A stretch of 64,000 bases of DNA, taken from positions 248,001-312,000 of the forward strand of contig CAWDEC010000008.1 in NCBI GenBank assembly GCA_963801255.1, read 5' to 3'. Source of the stretch: JAICXG01 sp963801255. Lineage in GTDB: Bacteria; Verrucomicrobiota; Verrucomicrobiia; Chthoniobacterales; UBA10450. Below, one piece after another: positions 34,344 through 43,481 of the stretch (positions are counted from its first letter, which is position 1; the number at the start of each line of letters is the position of its first letter). Under the pieces are notes generated by a model. The model saw only the letters and a program-made list of their open reading frames with translations. It had not been told where the DNA came from and searched no databases. Position numbers and translations under genes: made by a program.

Positions 34344-35221
34344 AACGCTGGATACTGCTTTTGGCTGCAGCCCTGACGAGCGGCTGTGCTACGACAAAGC
34401 CTCCCTTGCCGACGTTCGCCACGGGCGAAGCTCCGACACGGCCATCGTCACCGGACGACGCGGGGATTGCCAGACTCCGCCAGGCCGACGTAATTTATTT
34501 TCGCCTGACGAAAAGGCCAACGGCCGATAACCAGCAGGCGTGGCGCGTGCTTGAGCAATTTCGCCAAAGCAGTGAGCAAGTCGCGCTCGGCTGGAGCATG
34601 CTGGCCGCGACGCAACAGCCACTTTTCGATCAGTGGCGGCGGCAGGAAATCACGCGAGCGCAATTGCTCGAGCGGCTCCCGGCTGCGATGCACGAGGATT
34701 GGACGCGGTCAGCTTTGCGGCCTGATCTGCCACAGATCGCACTCGGCGGTTCGCGGGAACTTTTGCGCAAGATCCGCGATGGCGAAGCCCTCACGTCGGA
34801 CGAGATCGCGCTCCTGCCACGGGATTACCGCTCACGACCGGAATCCTTCGACAATTTTGCCGACCGTGTTTCCGCCTCGAATGGGCTTCGGCGTTATAAC
34901 TTCGCCCAGCTTTATCGAGCGCACCTCGCCGTCGAACAGATGATCGCGGAAAACATTCTTCGCTTCATGCGCGAACATGCCGGGACCAAGTTGATCGTCT
35001 TTTTGCCTAACGATCTTATGATTGAACCGCAGGAAATCGCGGATTATGTCGCGCAGAAGGCTTCGCTGCGGCAGATGATTCTGGACCGCGCGGGCACACC
35101 TAACGAGTCACATCCGCAACTATTGGCCTCCTGGCGTGGCGGGTGTTTGCAGGTCGTAGATCGTGCCCCAGGGGCCGCTCGCTACTACGGCTACCTTGTC
35201 TCGCCACGGTTGACTACTTGA
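34340..35221 (+). CDS. ChaN-family lipoprotein (putative haem-binding)
   Basis: The GTG start at 34340 overlaps the glycosyltransferase stop and gives 293 residues beginning with a lipoprotein signal (LLLAAALTSGC, Cys about 15). The body resembles the ChaN/DUF399 family: ADVIYFRLTKRPTADNQQAWRVLEQF, VALGWSMLAATQQPLFDQW, and a C-terminal DNFADRVSASNGLRRYNF. ChaN proteins are iron-regulated, haem-binding lipoproteins of the Tiki fold; metal or haem ligands are not certain here. The last 102 bp overlap antisense the 3' end of the membrane protein at 35120-37081. Confidence 0.65.
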   Translation: MKRWILLLAAALTSGCATTKPPLPTFATGEAPTRPSSPDDAGIARLRQADVIYFRLTKRPTADNQQAWRVLEQFRQSSEQVALGWSMLAATQQPLFDQWRRQEITRAQLLERLPAAMHEDWTRSALRPDLPQIALGGSRELLRKIRDGEALTSDEIALLPRDYRSRPESFDNFADRVSASNGLRRYNFAQLYRAHLAVEQMIAENILRFMREHAGTKLIVFLPNDLMIEPQEIADYVAQKASLRQMILDRAGTPNESHPQLLASWRGGCLQVVDRAPGAARYYGYLVSPRLTT

Positions 35222-37081
35222 GCCGTACGCTTGTTTCTCCTGGTTGCCCCAAAAGAGGTAACGCGCGTGCAAATCCTGCGCAATCTTTTGCCAGGCCGGC
35301 AGACCCATCATAAGTGCGCGCAATTGATTCTCAATCGTACCGTAGTCGAAGCCCTGCGTCCAAAGATGGCCCGGATAACCGAGCACCATTTTGCGGCCAT
35401 CCATGAGCAACGGGTGATTGTAGATCGGAAAGGCCGCGAACCGTTCACCAATAGGAATCTTGTCTACCGCGAGCGCGATCGAATTCAGTTCCGTGCGGTT
35501 GGCAATATCATACCCCGGAATCCCCACCTCCAGCCCAGCGATAAGACTAACAAATCCTGAGAAGAAGAGAAGAAAGCAAACGCCTCCACGCACCGGAATA
35601 GGCCATTTCGCGATCAGCTCGCGCCAGAGGAATGGAAGGAAAAGGAAGTAGGCCCACACGAGGAGTTTCATATTGTCCCAACTCCAGGGCGCGGTCTTGA
35701 CGAAGAGGGCGAAAATGAAGATCGCTGCTCCGGGCATGACAAACGCAAAAGCCTGACCGGCAGACGGCCCCAGTCTTTCCTGAATCAATCGAATTAAGCT
35801 AGTCTTAGCTTCGTTAGGTTCGGCCTCGGAAGTGGAGGCTTCTGGAGTTGTTTCCGGCTTTGGTCGGCGAAGCAATCGCCACCAGAGAACCGCCACCAGC
35901 ACGATCATCGCCGGAAGAGTGAGTCCAAAGTTGGTCAGCCAAAAGCCATAACCCGAGGTCGAGAAGGCGGGATCGCTTTGCAGCCAACCTGGTGCCCAGC
36001 CTAGGATCGACTTGGCTTGGAAATGATCCGTAATCATCCAAACGATCCAGGTCGCAGGCAGGAAGGCGGCGATGAGGAGAAGAGCGATCTGCTTCCGCAT
36101 TTCCCAGTCACCAATAACAAGCCAAAACGCGAGCACCCCCGAGAGTGCCAGGAAGGTGTGGACGTGAAAGAACGGCATGACGGCATAGACCGACCATTCA
36201 ACCCACCATGGCACAAGCCCACGGTATCTTGGGAGCGATTCGTCGCCGGCAATGGGAAAATATTTCCGGCGCCAATGGAGTAACAGAAGTAATCCGGCGG
36301 GAATGGCGTAAAGCAGGCCGCGCTGAGTCACGAACATGGTTAGGGGGATACTTTTCCAGGCGATCCTTGTCTCAGAGTAATCACTGAAGGTCCAATTGTG
36401 GAGGAACTCGAATCCCGCCAGACCGCCATTGAAGAGAAATCCTGCTACTCCGAAGGCACCGCCCCAGCGATAAAAAGCATAAAAGGTGGCGACTGAACCA
36501 AGAAGGCCGGTCCAGACGAGAGCGCGAACGAGATCAATGTGTTGAAGAAGGAGAAGCGAATCGAAAAAATCGATTCCTGCGGGGTAACGCAGCTTACTGA
36601 AGGCATGGATCGGATTATCGGGCCAAAGTGGAACGCCGTTAGCGAAATACTTAATGTAGGTAATGTGCAGTGCGAGATCGCCGAGATTATTCGGCGACTG
36701 AATCTTAAGGTTATTTCCGTCCACCCAGAGCACCCAGCAAAAGGAGCGGATGGCAAACATGAGAAAGGCAATCCCGACAACCCAGGCCCAAACCAGATCC
36801 CAGCGACGCTTACCATCAGGAGGAGGAGGCGCCTCGACCGCGAGCTTCATTCGTCGGCGAGCGCGTTTCGACTTTGGCAAGGGTGCAGCAGGTGCTGCGG
36901 CAATGACCTTGCGAGGGTAAAAAGTCGAGCTACCGCTCCAAGCCCAGATAGCCGCCGCGAAAGCTAGAAGAAGCGCCAGGCCGGCGAAAGACGGGTTTAA
37001 CCCGCCACCAACAACGCCAAGAATCAATCCGATGATTGTTGCGGTGTTGACAAAAGTGATCCCGCCGGTGAACCACTTCAT
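35120..37081 (-). CDS. Large polytopic membrane protein, GT-C glycosyltransferase-like
   Basis: The 653-residue protein has about 12 or more hydrophobic segments. The extracytoplasmic loop after the early spans holds LHITYIKYFANGVPLWPDNPIHAFSKLRYPAG, a layout seen in GT-C type glycosyltransferases (lipid-linked sugar donors), with a C-terminal soluble domain (GERFAAFPIYNHPLLMDGRKMVLGY). I cannot place it in a named family. It overlaps the next minus-strand gene by four bases (stop/start junction 37078-37081), so the two membrane proteins are probably co-expressed and work on the same surface polymer. Confidence 0.7.
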   Translation of the reverse strand: MKWFTGGITFVNTATIIGLILGVVGGGLNPSFAGLALLLAFAAAIWAWSGSSTFYPRKVIAAAPAAPLPKSKRARRRMKLAVEAPPPPDGKRRWDLVWAWVVGIAFLMFAIRSFCWVLWVDGNNLKIQSPNNLGDLALHITYIKYFANGVPLWPDNPIHAFSKLRYPAGIDFFDSLLLLQHIDLVRALVWTGLLGSVATFYAFYRWGGAFGVAGFLFNGGLAGFEFLHNWTFSDYSETRIAWKSIPLTMFVTQRGLLYAIPAGLLLLLHWRRKYFPIAGDESLPRYRGLVPWWVEWSVYAVMPFFHVHTFLALSGVLAFWLVIGDWEMRKQIALLLIAAFLPATWIVWMITDHFQAKSILGWAPGWLQSDPAFSTSGYGFWLTNFGLTLPAMIVLVAVLWWRLLRRPKPETTPEASTSEAEPNEAKTSLIRLIQERLGPSAGQAFAFVMPGAAIFIFALFVKTAPWSWDNMKLLVWAYFLFLPFLWRELIAKWPIPVRGGVCFLLFFSGFVSLIAGLEVGIPGYDIANRTELNSIALAVDKIPIGERFAAFPIYNHPLLMDGRKMVLGYPGHLWTQGFDYGTIENQLRALMMGLPAWQKIAQDLHARYLFWGNQEKQAYGSSSQPWRDKVAVVASGPWGTIYDLQTPATPGGQ

Positions 37082-38973
37082 TGTGGCGTGGCAGGCGTCG
37101 GCGCGGCATTGCCGACAAAGTCAGGTGACCGGCCAGGAAAAACCTTGCGGAAGGTTTTGGCGCTAAAATAGATTTTCGACTCATCCTGATAAGGGCGGAT
37201 CTTCATCGGCTCCGTGAAATAGCTATCGTGTAACTTCTTTTCCACTTCCGTAATGCGGTCGGACTGGACGACGAGAAAATCGGCATCCATTTTCCCGGGA
37301 GCGTTACTTCCTTCATAGTATCCCACGTTGCCAAAGTCTCCCAGGAGCCAGGGAAAGGGATAAGTGCTCGTTCGAATAAAACTCCCCGTAATGCGATAGT
37401 AAATAGGGTTGCTGTGCACCAGACGCATGATCGGCTTCATAAGCCGAAAGATATCGTTGTAAGTCTGGACATAGACATAGGGCTCAGTGTCGGTCGTGCA
37501 GCGGAAGTAGTTAAGCCAAATCGCCATACCTAACGAAAAAAGGAGAGAAAGACCGACCGCGCCCTGCTGGATTCTTCGCATGAAATTTTCGCCGGGCTTC
37601 CACGAATCGCCGCGCCACCATGCGAAACCGGCGGCGAGTAGCGCGCAAATGAGAGCGCAGGCAAAAAGCCTTCCGCCAATCTCCCCACAGACCGCGCTCG
37701 TGCTGGTGGCGGCAAGAGTTATATGGATCGCCTCGCCGAGATATTTTCCCCAGCCACAGGTCGTGCGCACCGCCTCAGGCTGGATGAGATAGCTGAGCGG
37801 AACGCCCAGACTAAATCCGATGGTGGCGGCGAGAGCAATGGCAAACGCTTTACGTGGAATGGACAAAGCGGCCGCGCCCGCCGCAAAGACAAAGAGGAGC
37901 GGCCAGGCGATGCTGATGATGATCCAGGGGGTCTTATAATGGATGATGCTATAGGCGACAAAGACTCCTGCGCCGTAAATCGCGAGATAGCGGATGATGT
38001 AGTTTTGGAAAAACTGGCAGGTCAGGCAAAGGAGTAATCCGATAAGGATGGGCCATTCATAACGCAAGGCCAGCTCCAACCAATAGGGCCAGGGTTTTTC
38101 ATGGCCGTTGCCGTTTGAACCGGTTTGATACCAGGTCGCAAAAGTCAGATAGAGTCCTTTCACGCCGTGCCAGTTTAGGAACGTTCCCGAGTAAAAGAAA
38201 ACGACGAGGAAGATGGAGGCGGCAGTGACGATCGCGAGGTCAGCGATGTCCCATTGCTGGCGCGCTCGCTTCACTGCTTCCATGGGATTGAGACGGTGCG
38301 AAACCCAAAGCACCGCCGCGGCCAGGAAAGCGCTGCCGATATGGATAATGTAAGTCTCCTTGGTAAGAATCATCCCGGCTGCGCCGATTCCCACGCACCA
38401 GAGATAGCCTCGCGTGCCAAAGCGCCAGAGCCCGAGAAGTCCCAGGACAAAGAGCATGGAGAAAAGCAAAAGCCAGACTTCATGGATTGAGTAGCGCCCG
38501 TAAAAGACGAACCCAGGCGAAATCGCCATGGCGAGCGCGGCGAGACGACTCACTTTACGCCCGACTAGCGGTTCGAATTTGAATGTGACAAAAATCGACC
38601 CAATGCTCGCCAGCACCACAGGGAGGCGGAGCGCCCAGATGTGACGCCCGAAGAGCGCCTGCGCGACGAGGAGAACGTAGAAGTGCAGCGGCCCGTGATA
38701 GTTCGTCGGATCATAGCGGTAGAAACCGGTCTTCATCATTTGGTCGACAAACCAGCCGTTGATGCCTTCGTCGAAGTGCGCCGGCTTGATGGAAAGGAGC
38801 AAGAACCGCAGGAAAGCGCCCAGCCCGATGATGCCCCAGAAGATCCAATCTGCGCGCGCCAACCGCTCGCCCAGCGATGGAGGAGCGGGCTCAAATTCTC
38901 CTCGCGCGGGCAGTTCTCCCCTGCTAGGTAGCGAACCAATGCGCATCTTGGTGACTGGCGGCTGTGGGTTCAT
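37078..38973 (-). CDS. Agl23/TIGR03663-like membrane glycosyltransferase-type protein
   Basis: The 631-residue protein has about 12 membrane spans and the ArnT/PMT-like N-terminal motif IKPAHFDEGINGWFVDQM with catalytic-type Asp-Glu in the first loop. It continues with FYRYDPTNYHGPLHFYVLLVAQALFG and YGRYSIHEVWLLLFSML. These features match the TIGR03663 family, annotated as flippase-associated Agl23-like proteins and related to GT-C glycosyltransferases. It probably handles a lipid-linked sugar. The two candidate starts (38973 and 38946) both overlap the start region of the divergent rfbB gene, so the true start may lie further in. Confidence 0.78.
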   Translation of the reverse strand: MNPQPPVTKMRIGSLPSRGELPARGEFEPAPPSLGERLARADWIFWGIIGLGAFLRFLLLSIKPAHFDEGINGWFVDQMMKTGFYRYDPTNYHGPLHFYVLLVAQALFGRHIWALRLPVVLASIGSIFVTFKFEPLVGRKVSRLAALAMAISPGFVFYGRYSIHEVWLLLFSMLFVLGLLGLWRFGTRGYLWCVGIGAAGMILTKETYIIHIGSAFLAAAVLWVSHRLNPMEAVKRARQQWDIADLAIVTAASIFLVVFFYSGTFLNWHGVKGLYLTFATWYQTGSNGNGHEKPWPYWLELALRYEWPILIGLLLCLTCQFFQNYIIRYLAIYGAGVFVAYSIIHYKTPWIIISIAWPLLFVFAAGAAALSIPRKAFAIALAATIGFSLGVPLSYLIQPEAVRTTCGWGKYLGEAIHITLAATSTSAVCGEIGGRLFACALICALLAAGFAWWRGDSWKPGENFMRRIQQGAVGLSLLFSLGMAIWLNYFRCTTDTEPYVYVQTYNDIFRLMKPIMRLVHSNPIYYRITGSFIRTSTYPFPWLLGDFGNVGYYEGSNAPGKMDADFLVVQSDRITEVEKKLHDSYFTEPMKIRPYQDESKIYFSAKTFRKVFPGRSPDFVGNAAPTPATPQ

Positions 38974-39931
38974 CGGGAGTAACTTTATTCGCTACATTCT
39001 GCAACATTACAAGCCGGCCTCCGTCACGAACGTCGACGCCCTCACTTACGCAGGAAATCTGGCCAATCTCGACGGGGTCGTGGCAGAGCACGGCGATCGT
39101 TACGAATTTTTCCAGGCCGACATTGCCGATGCGGACCGGATGGACACACTTCTGCACGAAGAGCAATTTTACGCCATCATCAATTTCGCGGCTGAATCGC
39201 ACGTCGATCGCAGCATCAATTCGCCGCAAAATTTCATCCACACCAATGTCGTCGGCACGAGTGTTCTCCTCAACGCCGCGCGCAAACATGGCGTGCAACG
39301 TTTCATCCAGATTTCGACGGACGAAGTCTACGGATCGTTAGGCAAAAGCGGACACTTCACCGAACAGTCGCCTCTCCAGCCCAGCTCGCCCTATTCGGCC
39401 AGCAAAGCGGGTGCCGACCTGCTCGCGCTCGCCTCCCATCATACTTATGGGCAGGACGTGATCGTGACCCGTTGTTCGAACAACTACGGTCCCTACCAAT
39501 TCCCGGAAAAGCTCATTCCGCTTATGATTATCAAAGCGCTCGGCGACCAGCCTCTGCCCGTCTATGGCGATGGCCTGAATGTGCGCGATTGGATTCATGT
39601 GGAGGATCATTGCGCCGCGATTGTCGCCGCTCTTTTCAAGGGTAAGCCCGGCCAGGTTTATAATCTTGGCGGCGGCGGTGAGATGGTAAATCTGGATGTC
39701 GTGAGGCTGATTCTTGATCGGTTAGGCAAACCACCGGGCCTGATCTCTTTTGTGACCGACCGGCTCGGCCACGATCGCCGCTATGCGATCGATTCCAGTT
39801 TCTCCAAACGCGAACTGGAATGGCACCCGTTGCATGAGGCGCGAGAAGGGATTGCCGCGACCGTCGATTGGTATCTGCACAATCGCGCGTGGTGGGAGAC
39901 GCTTCTGAAGGGGACGGAGCGTTTCGACTAA
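38939..39931 (+). CDS. rfbB: dTDP-glucose 4,6-dehydratase
   Basis: NAD-dependent short-chain dehydrogenase/reductase that makes dTDP-4-keto-6-deoxyglucose, the precursor of dTDP-rhamnose and other deoxysugars. Starting at ATG 38939 the protein has 330 residues, the usual length. It has the NAD motif GGCGFIGSNF (8-17), NFAAESHVDRSI, STDEVYGSLG, the catalytic Tyr-x3-Lys as YSASKAGAD, and VTRCSNNYGPYQFPEKLIPL. The frame continues upstream to 38759, but that part is antisense to the Agl23-like gene. rfbA, rfbC and rfbD are not adjacent. Confidence 0.95.
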   Translation: MRILVTGGCGFIGSNFIRYILQHYKPASVTNVDALTYAGNLANLDGVVAEHGDRYEFFQADIADADRMDTLLHEEQFYAIINFAAESHVDRSINSPQNFIHTNVVGTSVLLNAARKHGVQRFIQISTDEVYGSLGKSGHFTEQSPLQPSSPYSASKAGADLLALASHHTYGQDVIVTRCSNNYGPYQFPEKLIPLMIIKALGDQPLPVYGDGLNVRDWIHVEDHCAAIVAALFKGKPGQVYNLGGGGEMVNLDVVRLILDRLGKPPGLISFVTDRLGHDRRYAIDSSFSKRELEWHPLHEAREGIAATVDWYLHNRAWWETLLKGTERFD

Positions 39932-40367
39932 GCGACGAACGTCGCTCGCAGAGTCATTAGGCAAACCATCCTTGCCATCCCTCTTGCCGGAAATCTCCAG
40001 TGCGCCAGCACTGAGTCTTTCTGGGTACCGCCCCCCACGTCCGAAGGACATGAAGGGCGGCTGTTCCCCCCAGAACGCTCCATGTTTAAGATTTTTCGCC
40101 GAAAGCTGCAACAAGAATTTCCAGAAAATGGTTACAACCTCCGTAATCATCAGAAAAACCTGCGTGGGCGGGATCATGTTTCGCTCTGACGACGTCGATA
40201 ACGCCTGGTTCTTCTCCGACTCGTGCGCCGGTCGCCTAGCCTAACGAGTATAGCTCTGACTTTTGCCGTCCAATAGCAAGACGATTGATGCGCCCAAAAT
40301 GCTCGAGTCGCACGAGAAGCCCGGACAGGTGCCACTGTTTTGTCCAGATTGTTGGAAAAACAGAGGT
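39932..40367. other. Non-coding gap after rfbB with one strong hairpin
   Basis: About 436 bp without a convincing gene. It contains a strong inverted repeat at 40028-40060: outer arms CCGCCC and GGGCGG, inner arms GTCC-GAA-GGAC. A CCTAACGA word lies at about 40239 and a near-match ATTAGGC at 39958. No T-tract follows the hairpin, so a classic intrinsic terminator is not supported. The rest of the gap shows no gene, tRNA or repeat. Confidence 0.55.
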
Positions 40368-41297
40368 TTATCCGATTTGGCTGAGTAAATCTAACGCCTT
40401 AGGAAATTCGCCTTTGTCTAATATCCCGAGGGGTCGGTAAGTCTCGACGGTTCGAGTGGCCGCGTCTTTTCGCTTCGCATGGGCGTAATACATGACATGA
40501 GCGGCCGCGATATTGACCCGCTCCTCAGGTTCTACAAGCTCAAGGGAGTAAGCAAATGAGCAATCAATCTGATCGTCCATGATACTCGCAAACTCCGTTG
40601 CCTGTTCGATTGCCTCTCGCGGGATTTGCGCAACCACTTGAAACGCGACCGTTCCCAACGGAACGCTGCGATAGAAGTGAAAATGTTCACGGAGTCGGTA
40701 ATGGATAAGGTGAATCCAACTCGTAAAGTAATGCTTAAAGTCCTGATGAATCAAAAGGCTTCCGGGAACTAAACTTGGATAGAAACTGCGCGCGATCTGA
40801 ACGGCGAGATCCTCAGTTTTCATCGCATCTACCAGTAGGATTTTGATTGGCCCATCACCCCACTGATAACGTCTCAAGTCTGCCTGTATTAACTCGACTC
40901 GGCCGCCTCCATGCTCGCTGACAATCCGGCGTGCCTCAGGAAGAAAGCTTTCCCCAGCCAGATAGCGGCAGTACGGAATGCTCGCCGGCATCCAGTCTTC
41001 CCATTGGAATATGTCAAAGCCGAGGACTTTCTCGTCCTGATGATCCGCCTTCGAGGCATGACTCAGGATACCTTGAGCGAGCGCGATTGAGGTCGAACCC
41101 AGCCAGCAACCGAGATCAACAATCGCGCCTTCTTTGCCAGCATAGCGAGCCGCGCTTTCGTAGAAAAATGCCATTTCGGCCGGCGAAACCATCCCAATCC
41201 TGCTCTTTGGGACCCAAGTCTCGGAGCCGTCTACCGGTTTATCAGTCGTCGAAGCAAGCTTTCGTCTTATCGCTTCAAACAACGGCAGTGTTCGCAT
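40368..41297 (-). CDS. Class I SAM-dependent methyltransferase-like protein
   Basis: The 309-residue protein has a Rossmann methyltransferase core. Motif I is IVDLGCWLGSTSIALA (about 58-73), LGFDIFQW follows as the acidic loop after beta-2, and IKILLVDAMKTEDLA resembles the post-motif. The layout is that of macrocin-O-methyltransferase/CmcI-type (TylF-like) enzymes, which act on sugars or hydroxylated compounds. The gene reads AT-richer than its neighbours by eye and contains no TCGTTAGG word, suggesting recent acquisition. It is near rfbB but on the opposite strand, so a sugar substrate is plausible but unproven. Confidence 0.72.
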   Translation of the reverse strand: MRTLPLFEAIRRKLASTTDKPVDGSETWVPKSRIGMVSPAEMAFFYESAARYAGKEGAIVDLGCWLGSTSIALAQGILSHASKADHQDEKVLGFDIFQWEDWMPASIPYCRYLAGESFLPEARRIVSEHGGGRVELIQADLRRYQWGDGPIKILLVDAMKTEDLAVQIARSFYPSLVPGSLLIHQDFKHYFTSWIHLIHYRLREHFHFYRSVPLGTVAFQVVAQIPREAIEQATEFASIMDDQIDCSFAYSLELVEPEERVNIAAAHVMYYAHAKRKDAATRTVETYRPLGILDKGEFPKALDLLSQIG

Positions 41298-41528
41298 GGC
41301 AAGTTCCTTCCATCCTAGAAATGGATGTCATACGGTAGCATAATCCCTTTCCGTGTTTGAGTGATCTCTTAGGCAACACCGGTTCTTCTGCCTGGGATTT
41401 TGCCCTGAAGTCGACTTCATCTTAGTAGCTACCCAATGGCTGGCATGGCTCTAACTTTGTGACTTGACCTTCTCGAGAGCTATAACCGGCGCTGACGGAA
41501 GAGAGATGGGTCTGGCCTGGCATGAAGG

Positions 41529-42488
41529 TCAGGGCGCGCCCGTCGGGTGTGCGAAAGCGATTCGCTTTTGATTCTCGAGAACAAGCGCGATTTCGGATCG
41601 CGCTTCGTCGAAGGTGAGCGCGTGTGGTGGCCTTACACTCGTTAGGCGGACGAGGTGAAAGCCGAGAGGGCTGCGAATCGGCCCGCTAATTTGCCCGGGT
41701 TGGAGTTTTTGCGCCGCGGCGAAGACTTCAGGCAGCATTCGTTCCGCCGCAAAGTAATTGAGGTCGCCGTCGATTTTCTTTGTCGCTTCGTCTTCAGAAA
41801 ACTCGGCGACGAGGGCATTGAACGACGCTCCATTTCTCACTCTTTGCCAAAGTGTCTCAATGAGCGCTTTCTTCGCTTCGAGCACTTCAGTGGGATAACC
41901 ATCCGGCGCGGCGAGAAAGAGATGGCTCGCGCGCAGACGCAGCGGTTCGGCAAACTCCCCCGCGTGCGTCGCAAAATAGGCGCGACATTCCGCTTCGTTA
42001 GGCTGAATTCGCGCTGCGATCGTTTTTTCCAGCCAGCTACGGATGCGAAGACTTCGGGTTGCCTGGCGGCGAAGTTGCCAGAGGCGAGTATTGGAGGCCG
42101 CGAGCGCATTCCCCCATGAGTTATCATTCTCAAACTGGGCGCGAAGTAGATTCATCTCCTGCTGGAGCGCCGCCTTGTCGACCTCCTGAGCTGAAGCTGC
42201 GGCGCTGAGTTTCTCCTCCGCAATGAGGACTCGCAGCAAGTCGCGTTTTCTCGCCTGTTCGACTGCCGGCTCGACCTCATCCGCATTGCTCCCATTGGCA
42301 AAAAGCTCGCCGCTCCAGGCACTGTCGAGATTGCGATCGTAAATGCCGGTCTGTCCCACGAGCGCGAGAAGATCATCTTGCCCAACGACACGCCCGAGCC
42401 AGCGCCGGAAGGCGAAAGACCTCGTCAGGCATTCGCCTGCACCGATTCCAAGCGCGATTGCCAACACCAGCGCCAGGAGACGGCGCAT
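41529..42488 (-). CDS. PpiC/parvulin-type peptidyl-prolyl isomerase
   Basis: The 319-residue protein has an N-terminal hydrophobic segment (about 1-20), so it is periplasmic or membrane-tethered. A SurA-like helical region follows, then a parvulin rotamase domain (about 185-290) with ASHLFLAAPDG, FNALVAEFSED and GPIRSPLGFHLVRL, the last containing the conserved Gly-Phe-His-Leu. It probably helps folding of exported or outer-membrane proteins. Its start (42488) abuts the end of the M28 peptidase gene, so they are probably co-transcribed behind parB. Confidence 0.87.
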   Translation of the reverse strand: MRRLLALVLAIALGIGAGECLTRSFAFRRWLGRVVGQDDLLALVGQTGIYDRNLDSAWSGELFANGSNADEVEPAVEQARKRDLLRVLIAEEKLSAAASAQEVDKAALQQEMNLLRAQFENDNSWGNALAASNTRLWQLRRQATRSLRIRSWLEKTIAARIQPNEAECRAYFATHAGEFAEPLRLRASHLFLAAPDGYPTEVLEAKKALIETLWQRVRNGASFNALVAEFSEDEATKKIDGDLNYFAAERMLPEVFAAAQKLQPGQISGPIRSPLGFHLVRLTSVRPPHALTFDEARSEIALVLENQKRIAFAHPTGAP

Positions 42489-43481
42489 TAGCGAAAGGCT
42501 TCGGTGGCCAGAAAATAGAGCGTTACCTGCCCAATGATCTGCAAACTCTCGGGACTCAGCTTATCCAAAGTGTCTTCCGCGGTGTGCCACGGTGGATAAT
42601 CGAAATCGATCAGGTCGATTGTTGGGACACCGATTTCATTAAAAGGCGTGTGGTCATCGATGATGTCGCCGTGAGAATAAGTAAAATGACTCCGCGCTTG
42701 CAGGGCCGAGGCCGCGGTAAAGATCCCCTGGGACAGCGCGGTAGGAGAGTCGACCGGCAAGGTGATGGTCAGGTTGCGATCGCCGATCATGTCCCAAATG
42801 ATTCCGCCTTTGTAGAATTGCGCGTGCTTGGCAGCCTTGGCCTTTTTTGCAAAGAAGCGGCTCCCGTAAAGACCATCACTACGCGTGAAGTTCTCGTAGG
42901 CTTCTTCGCCATCGAAAAAGATCAGCTCAATCTGGCGCGCGAGGTTGGGATGTAGGTTGAGCACGCGCCCGAGCTCAATCAGCGCTCCGGGTCCTCGAGC
43001 CGCCGTCATTCGCGCCTACGAAACGGATCGAATCAAAAGTCTTCGTGTCGTAATGGGAGCCGACAAAGAACAGCTTCCCATGTTCCGGTTGATCAGGTCG
43101 GCGCGCGATGATGTTGACGAATTGGACCGGGCCGCGTGGCGTGCGGCTCGCGAAGGGCTGATCGATGACCTGCCAACCGTTCGCTTCCAGCTGCTGATGG
43201 ATGTAGGCGCGCGTTTTCTTGATCTCGTCCGATTCCGGCGGGCGCGGGCCAAGCTCGACAATGGCTTGCACATGTTGAAAGGCGTTTTGTCCTGAGAATT
43301 CTTTCCATGGCTCGCCATAAGCCGTTGCATTTGGTCGCAGAAACACAATCAGGACTACGACCAAAAGTCCCAGGGCGACGAGGGCATAGGCGATGTAACT
43401 CCGCCACTGCCCGGCCAGAAAAGTGTTTCTCGTCGTCGGTCGGCGAGGTGGCGGGCCGCGCCGCTTCTTTTTGTTAGGCAT
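42488..43481 (-). CDS. M28-family metallopeptidase / glutaminyl-cyclase-like, split by a frameshift
   Basis: Membrane-anchored zinc aminopeptidase-fold protein. The first frame (from ATG 43481; an upstream ATG at 43496 is also possible) has a basic N-terminus, one membrane segment (about 29-48) and GSHYDTK (first zinc ligands), ending in GANDGGS (bridging Asp). The second frame resumes with GPGALIELGRVL and has FFDGEEAY (Glu pair) and a late His in PPWHTAEDTLDKL. The layout is closest to glutaminyl-peptide cyclotransferase-like M28 proteins. One surplus base near 42995 separates the frames (+1). The start ATGCCTAA overlaps the parB stop by eight bases. An assembly indel is the simplest reading. 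Confidence 0.87.
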
